Shown piece by piece: positions 61,392-64,000 of a stretch of 64,000 nucleotides of DNA. The stretch covers positions 267,682-331,681 of the forward strand of contig JANYHT010000050.1 of assembly GCA_025358925.1 (NCBI GenBank), written 5' to 3'. Source of the stretch: Gemmatimonadaceae bacterium. GTDB taxonomy: Bacteria > Gemmatimonadota > Gemmatimonadetes > Gemmatimonadales > Gemmatimonadaceae. The notes beneath the pieces were generated by a model, which ran no database searches, was not told the origin of the DNA, and saw only the letters and a list, made by a program, of their open reading frames with translations. The position numbers and the translations under genes were made by a program. How positions within the stretch are numbered: the stretch's first letter is position 1; every line of letters starts with the position of its first letter.

Positions 61392-62846
61392 ATGCAGATC
61401 TCTGCCTCGCGGATCCTCATTACCGCGCTCATCGCGGGCGTTGTCGGCGATCTGCTACTGCGCGGCGGCAACATGTGGCGTTTAGGTTTCGCTATTTGGA
61501 TTATCGGCTTGGTCGCCAGTGTGATCGTGCTTGATAGGAGCGGCTCGCGCGAACGCAAGCTGATGCTCGTAGGTATCGTCGTCGCTGCACTGGGACTCGT
61601 ATTGCGCGACGCCCCGATGCTCTACGCCATCGACTTCCTCTCGCTGCTGTGTATGGGTGTGCTGGTTGTCTGGCACGGCAGCGGTCAAACATTCGCTGAT
61701 CTTTCGATTGTTGAAGCCGTGCGGGCCGGCGCTCTGGCCGCAGCGAACACGCTTGCTGGTGCAGTTCGCGTGCTTAGTCGCAGCGCTGCAGAACGCGCGC
61801 CGGACCGCCCAGACACAGGACGCACGCGGGCACTGCTCATCGGCGTCGTGTTGACAGTGCCCCCGTTGGCCGTGGTAACGCTGCTGCTCATGTCGTCCGA
61901 CAAAGTGTTTGAGGGGCTGCTCCAGCGCATCGCGAACTCGCTCACCTCTGACCTGTTCGTCATCGTGCTTATCGCGTGGATCTCCGCCGGCTGGCTGAGC
62001 GCCGCCACTGGCGATGTGCTCGGCGCCACTGTCCAAGTGCCGACGTCGCCGAGACTGCGTTTCGCGACCATCGCGGTGCCGCTGTACTCACTGGTCGCAT
62101 TGTTGACACTCTTCCTCGTTACGCAGACGCGCGTGCTCTTCGGAGGCGCGGAATTTCTGCGTCAGACGGAGGGGCTCACGGTCGCGAACTACGCGCGCGA
62201 TGGATTTTTTCAGCTTATCCTTGCTGCGGGTATCGTGCTCGGCACGCTGGTCGTGGCGGAGTGGCTACTCCTTTCCGACGCCCGCGCGCGCCGTCAGTAC
62301 CACATTGCAGGGGCAATCCTGCTCGGCTTGGTGACTGCGCTGCTCGTTTCCGCAGCGGCCCGCGTTGGCATTTACGTACAAATATTTGGGCACAGTGTGG
62401 ATCGCATCTTCGCGTGTGCGGCAATTATCTGGGTGCTGGCGACGCTGGTTACGTGCGCCATGACTACGCTGCGAAATCGTCCGCTCCGCTTCGCGTCGAC
62501 GATCGTTCAAGTGACGATTGTCTGGGTCGTGCTGATGAACGTGGTAAATCCCGAGGCGTTGGTGGTGCGCCTAAATATCGCGCGCGCCGTAGCAGGCGCA
62601 CCGTTCGACGCGCAGTACCATGCGCACCTCTCGGCCGATGTGGTGTCGTCGCTCTTGTCGCATGCCGTGCAACTGCCGACTGCGGAGTGTCAGGCGGTGC
62701 GCACTGAACTTTCGCGAGCGTGGAACGCGCGGCAAACGCCGAGTGTGACAAAGGATTCTCACTGGCGCGGATTGAGTCTTCCGCTCGCGCGCGCAGAACA
62801 GTGGTACGCTGCGGGTGCGGCGGTGCAGTGCAATGCATCGCCGTAA
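61392..62846 (+). CDS. DUF4153/DUF4173 family membrane protein
   Basis: Polytopic; ..RTRALLIGVVLTVPPLAVVTLLLMSSDKVFEGLL..YARDGFFQLILAAGIVLGTLVVAEWLL.. typical of DUF4173. Confidence 0.82.
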   Translation: MQISASRILITALIAGVVGDLLLRGGNMWRLGFAIWIIGLVASVIVLDRSGSRERKLMLVGIVVAALGLVLRDAPMLYAIDFLSLLCMGVLVVWHGSGQTFADLSIVEAVRAGALAAANTLAGAVRVLSRSAAERAPDRPDTGRTRALLIGVVLTVPPLAVVTLLLMSSDKVFEGLLQRIANSLTSDLFVIVLIAWISAGWLSAATGDVLGATVQVPTSPRLRFATIAVPLYSLVALLTLFLVTQTRVLFGGAEFLRQTEGLTVANYARDGFFQLILAAGIVLGTLVVAEWLLLSDARARRQYHIAGAILLGLVTALLVSAAARVGIYVQIFGHSVDRIFACAAIIWVLATLVTCAMTTLRNRPLRFASTIVQVTIVWVVLMNVVNPEALVVRLNIARAVAGAPFDAQYHAHLSADVVSSLLSHAVQLPTAECQAVRTELSRAWNARQTPSVTKDSHWRGLSLPLARAEQWYAAGAAVQCNASP

Positions 62847-62898
62847 CGCAGGAGCGTCGCTCGTCCAAAGCTGAGCGCATGATGAGCGGCGGCGCCGA

Positions 62899-63990
62899 CT
62901 AACGCGTCTGCTTACCTCTTCGCGCGGGAGTGATCGCTAGCAATCCCTTCTCCACTAATGCGGGCGGCCTGCGCACCGGCGTGATGTGCTCCCACGCATA
63001 CGCCACGCGCATCAATTCGAGATCGGCCCACGGGCGCGCAGAAAACTCGAGACCGAACGGCAAACCACTCGCGTAAAATCCAGCCGACACCACCACCGCA
63101 GGCACGCCAATCATGTTGACCCAACTCGTCGCGCTGTGCGGCCCTTCGCTCACGCGTCCGTCTTGCGGCATCGACTCGTCCGGCGGCGGCATTTGGATGG
63201 CCGGATACACCACGCCGTCCAGCTTCAGGCGATCAAGCGTTGCCACGTACTCCGCAAGCATCGCGCGACGCGGCGCATGATAATTTCGCTCGGCATCAAC
63301 ATCGGCATCGAGCAAACGCTGAACCAGATGCGCGCCAGGCATGTTGCGGAAGTTATCTTCGACGCCGATCGACGATGCGAAGAGCGACGCACCGAGGACT
63401 TGCTGAGATGCGGCGGACGAGTGATACGAGGCGGGCCCGTACGTCGCGAGAAAGCGATCGGTTCCGTCTTGCATATAGGCGTATGTCGAGACGCGGCTCG
63501 CCCTCGTCGCAAAGCTCGGCGGTAAAATGCTGTCGCTGATGATTACCTCAGCACCAGCGGCGCGTAGCGCGTCAACCGCGTGCGAGAACATCGCGCGCGT
63601 CTCTGGACGGAGTGCCATGTTCGCGGTTGCGCGAATCGAATCGGCCGCTGCCTCTGAGACGCCTGCTGGAATGCCATGAAACGGGATGCCGCTACCGATC
63701 AGCATGAAGGCGGGTACACCGAAGCGTTTTCCTTTCAGTGTACTCGTTGCGAGGGCGCGGGCGGTGAGCGCAGCAGCATTCGCGGTGTGGACGGAATCTG
63801 GCGTCTGCAGAGTAGCGCGATCCAGCGAGTCTTTTCCTGACATCACGGCCAGCGCGATCGCAGCATCGGTGACGGTGCGGGCGATAGGGCCTGTGTTGTC
63901 GAGCAACCAATCGAGTGGCGCGATGCCGGCGATGCTCACGAGGCCGCGCGTCGGAAATACACCAACGAGTGCACTCGTCGCGGCCGGCAT
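62899..63990 (-). CDS. amidase signature family enzyme, C-terminal part (gene continues past window end)
   Basis: ..MPAATSALVGVFPTRGLVSIAGIAPLDWLLDNTGPIARTVTDAAIALAVMSG.. matches the post-catalytic amidase region; start upstream of the window edge. Confidence 0.9.
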   Translation of the reverse strand: MPAATSALVGVFPTRGLVSIAGIAPLDWLLDNTGPIARTVTDAAIALAVMSGKDSLDRATLQTPDSVHTANAAALTARALATSTLKGKRFGVPAFMLIGSGIPFHGIPAGVSEAAADSIRATANMALRPETRAMFSHAVDALRAAGAEVIISDSILPPSFATRASRVSTYAYMQDGTDRFLATYGPASYHSSAASQQVLGASLFASSIGVEDNFRNMPGAHLVQRLLDADVDAERNYHAPRRAMLAEYVATLDRLKLDGVVYPAIQMPPPDESMPQDGRVSEGPHSATSWVNMIGVPAVVVSAGFYASGLPFGLEFSARPWADLELMRVAYAWEHITPVRRPPALVEKGLLAITPARRGKQTR

Positions 63991-64000
63991 GCGAATGGAG

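Overview
A 64 kb chromosomal window with high GC and dense coding, probably from a Gemmatimonadota-like soil or aquatic bacterium. That taxonomy is an inference from gene style (many secreted proteins, TonB receptors, VPS10/LVIVD proteins); no rRNA or marker gene is present to confirm it. I found no rRNA, tRNA, CRISPR array or intact transposase. Main content: VapBC toxin-antitoxin remnant at the left edge; OPT transporter; very large multi-PAS/GAF hybrid histidine kinase; two Ser/Thr kinases, both broken by frameshifts; two TonB receptors; VPS10/sortilin-like protein; a ~0.87 kb tandem array of dyad-flanked repeats fused to an ABC ATPase that lacks its N-terminus; a 1016-aa kinase-M23-aminotransferase fusion; malic enzyme; IorAB-type molybdenum hydroxylase; a norCBQD nitric oxide reductase cluster; EXORDIUM-like lipoprotein; LVIVD and DUF305 proteins; hydroxylaminobenzene mutase-like protein; DUF4173 protein; and a partial amidase at the right edge. 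Most interesting signals: (1) the nor cluster is bracketed by ~90-nt direct repeats (83 of 91 aligned columns identical by eye), with an AraC remnant on the right and an intact AraC on the left; (2) its NorC is a two-heme fusion preceded by a 46-aa single-TM ORF; (3) two PEP-CTERM sorting signals are out of frame with their protein bodies; (4) the repeat array ends exactly inside an ABC ATPase Walker A motif; (5) there is a cluster of frameshifted genes that could be pseudogenes or assembly indels.
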